Below, piece after piece: positions 62,539-64,000 of a stretch of 64,000 bases of DNA. The translations under genes were made by a program, and so were the position numbers. Origin of the DNA: Hymenobacter gummosus (GTDB lineage Bacteria; Bacteroidota; Bacteroidia; Cytophagales; Hymenobacteraceae); the NCBI RefSeq assembly GCF_003970915.1, contig NZ_RXOF01000007.1:186001-250000 (forward strand), given 5' to 3'. Position 1 is the first letter of the stretch. The number at the start of each line of letters is the position of its first letter. Under the pieces are notes generated by a model, which was not told the origin of the DNA, did not search any database, and saw nothing but the letters and a program-made list of their open reading frames with translations.

Positions 62539-62736
62539 GTCATCCTGAGCGGAGCAAAGCGGAGTGAAGAAGCTTGCTCCCGCCCTGCACCAGCGCTGAC
62601 AGCAATGCTCCTTAGTTGACCAGAACAATAAAAGAAAAGCGCAGCCACCGCCGCCCACACGATTGGGCGCCAGCGGCTGCGCCTTGCAGCCGGTGCAGGG
62701 CGGGAGGAAGTTCCTTCGCTCTGCTCAGGATGACGG
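62539..62736. repeat. GTCATCCTGAGC-family element
   Basis: The ends are AGTCATCCTGAGC (from 62539) and GCTCAGGATGAC (to 62734). AGAAAAGCGCAGCCACCG and a matching GCGGCTGCGCCTT at 62672-62684 form the core; CCCGCCCTGCACC pairs with GGTGCAGGGCGGG. It is the most diverged of the four large copies. Confidence 0.78.
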
Positions 62737-62772
62737 GCTGATTTTCTTTATTCCCAATTCCTCCCAAAACAG

Positions 62773-62798
62773 AAAAAGCCGGTTGCAGCCGGCTTTTT
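62773..62798. terminator. Bidirectional terminator
   Basis: AAAAAGCCGG (62773-62782) pairs with CCGGCTTTTT (62789-62798), with T runs on both strands. On the minus strand it lies about 66 bp past the stop of the adhesin-like gene. Confidence 0.85.
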
Positions 62799-62864
62799 CC
62801 CTTCACTCCGCGCTTCCTGCCTTTTCCGAAGCAGTCCGAGCGGCAAATCCTTCCGTGGGGTCTA

Positions 62865-64000
62865 TCAGCGGTTGAAGCTCACGCTGCTGTAGCGGGCCTT
62901 GATGTTGACGTTGCCGCCGGGCTTGGCCTGCGCGGCGCCGTACTGGCCCTGCATTTCCGTCAGGGAGGGGCTGTTTTCCTCGCTGCGCACTTTCACCAGG
63001 CGCTTGTCCATCAACACCTTACCATTCTCCGAATTGACATCAAAGGTAAAGCCCGCGTCGTCGGGGAAGTTCAGCAGAATGGTGCTGTAGCCCCCGTCGA
63101 GGCTGATGCGGCGGAAGTTGCGGCCGGTGGTGCGCACCTCGAAGGCCGGGCAGTACTGCACCTTCATGTCGAGCTGCTCGCCCACTTTGTCGATGCTGAA
63201 GCGGGAATAGCCGGTCGAGCCCTGCAGGTTGTACACCGTGCCCAGGTTCACGTCGCCGTACTTGCTGTGCACGGCCAGGCTCTGCACCGTGCCCATGTCG
63301 ATGTCGGAGCCGTTGTTGCGCAGCTCCACCGTCTGGGCCTCTTCCAGCCGCAGCCGCGAGTGGTTGGCCTCGATGGTGGCCTGCCGGGCGTAGGGCAGCA
63401 CGGCGGCGCCGTTGTTGAGTCGCACGCTGTTGCGGGGCCCGTCGAGGCGGCCGGTGCGCAGGCTGCCGTAGCACACGGCCAGGTCGGCGTTGCCGGTCAG
63501 GTCGCCGGTCAGGCTCACGTCGCCGAAGGAGTTGCGCACCTTCAGCGGCGTGCTTTTAGGCATCCAGATGGTGTAGTTGATTTCGTAGATGCGCTGGCGG
63601 CTCCAGCACTCCTTGGGCATTTCGCCCAGCTGGGTTTTCATCAGCAGGGCGCCTTCCTGGCCGGCGGGCTCCTGCATCAGCACCTGAATCATGTCGAGCA
63701 GGCGCTGGGCTTTGTCGTCCTCGTCGGCGCGGGCCACGATGTTGACTTCGGCCTTGATTTCGTCGCGCGTCCAGGTGTTTACCTGCACCCGGCCGTAGCG
63801 CGTTTCCACCGTCAGCGGGCGGCCGGCGCCGGCCTTGAAGGTCCGGGTGATTTTGCGGGTCTTCTCGGCCGTGAAGGTGCCGTTGTTGTCGGGCTCGGGC
63901 TGGCCGCCGTTCTGCTGCTGCGGCCCGTCGGGCTGCTGCTGAAACAGGGCGTCGGCGGCCTGGTCCCAGTACCGGTCGGCCGCCGGGGGGCAGGGCGGCG
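62865..64000 (-). CDS. DUF4097-like adhesin-type protein, cut by window edge
   Basis: The 3' part of a gene whose 5' end lies beyond the window; the frame is open to 64000. At least 378 residues are visible. A Gln/Pro-rich stretch (DALFQQQPDGPQQQNGGQPE) is followed by EKTRKITRTFKAGAGRPLTV and repeated short beta strands typical of DUF4097 or head-GIN adhesin-like beta-helices: LKVRNSFGDVSLTGDLTGNA, AVHSKYGDVNLGTVYNLQGS, FDVNSENGKVLMDKRLVKVR. Such proteins often follow anti-sigma-like domains in Bacteroidota. A GTG at 63809 is not the true start because coding sequence continues upstream. Confidence 0.8.
   Translation of the reverse strand, partial: PPCPPAADRYWDQAADALFQQQPDGPQQQNGGQPEPDNNGTFTAEKTRKITRTFKAGAGRPLTVETRYGRVQVNTWTRDEIKAEVNIVARADEDDKAQRLLDMIQVLMQEPAGQEGALLMKTQLGEMPKECWSRQRIYEINYTIWMPKSTPLKVRNSFGDVSLTGDLTGNADLAVCYGSLRTGRLDGPRNSVRLNNGAAVLPYARQATIEANHSRLRLEEAQTVELRNNGSDIDMGTVQSLAVHSKYGDVNLGTVYNLQGSTGYSRFSIDKVGEQLDMKVQYCPAFEVRTTGRNFRRISLDGGYSTILLNFPDDAGFTFDVNSENGKVLMDKRLVKVRSEENSPSLTEMQGQYGAAQAKPGGNVNIKARYSSVSFNR

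Overview
The window reads as chromosomal DNA of a high-GC member of the Bacteroidota, most likely a Hymenobacter-like Cytophagales bacterium. The reasons are: the RecA and ribosomal protein sequences; several start sites preceded by the Bacteroidota -7 element TAnnTTTG instead of a Shine-Dalgarno box; many Bacteroidota-typical families (DUF3108, DUF3857 transglutaminases, DUF3089, WG and MORN_2 repeat proteins, KGG proteins, the DACNV/DisA-N protein); and many intergenic palindromic repeats. The genus is inferred from memory of such proteins, not from a search. I see no tRNA, rRNA, CRISPR array, prophage or transposase gene.

Layout. 1-6 kb: an outer-membrane-type protein, recA, a DUF3108 protein and a PhoB/PhoR-like two-component pair. 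6-10 kb: small proteins and a three-gene envelope cluster (coiled-coil, SHOCT-like, DUF3089). 10-12 kb: two tandem Roadblock/LC7-like proteins and a membrane protein with a carboxypeptidase-regulatory-like domain. 12.4-15.2 kb: the rplM-rpsI-rpsB-tsf translation cluster. 15.5-26.5 kb: a coiled-coil exported protein, an RluA-type pseudouridine synthase, a YeiH-type transporter with a LysR regulator, an S9 peptidase, a FUSC-type transporter and barrel-like proteins. 26.5-32 kb: a STAS-like protein, a bestrophin, a membrane MutS-like ATPase and small exported proteins.

32-46 kb is a signalling and stress block: a FAD/Rieske oxidoreductase, a nine-PAS histidine kinase, a CheB-CheR-PAS fusion, a stand-alone CheB, two KGG proteins, a NarL-type regulator, a STAS-like protein and a cyanophycinase. 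CheB and CheR occur without CheA, CheW or receptors, so this is probably a non-chemotactic sensory circuit. 46.7-54 kb: a RidA-like protein, a TonB-C protein, a DACNV/diadenylate-cyclase-like protein, a WG-repeat protein, an MBL-fold hydrolase, a DUF4442 protein and an HEAGH-motif protein. 54-62 kb: a three-gene minus-strand cluster, a giant TPR/MORN_2 protein followed by two DUF3857 transglutaminase-like proteins, one of which has lost the catalytic Cys. The window ends with an exported PPC-domain protein and an adhesin-like protein cut by the edge.

The main structure outside genes is a family of intergenic elements whose ends fit GTCATNNNGAGC (eight examples), plus other long inverted repeats, a tandem array of terminator-like hairpins (32049-32190), and promoter/terminator overlaps. 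Functions below are read from sequence motifs and family memory; no database search was possible.
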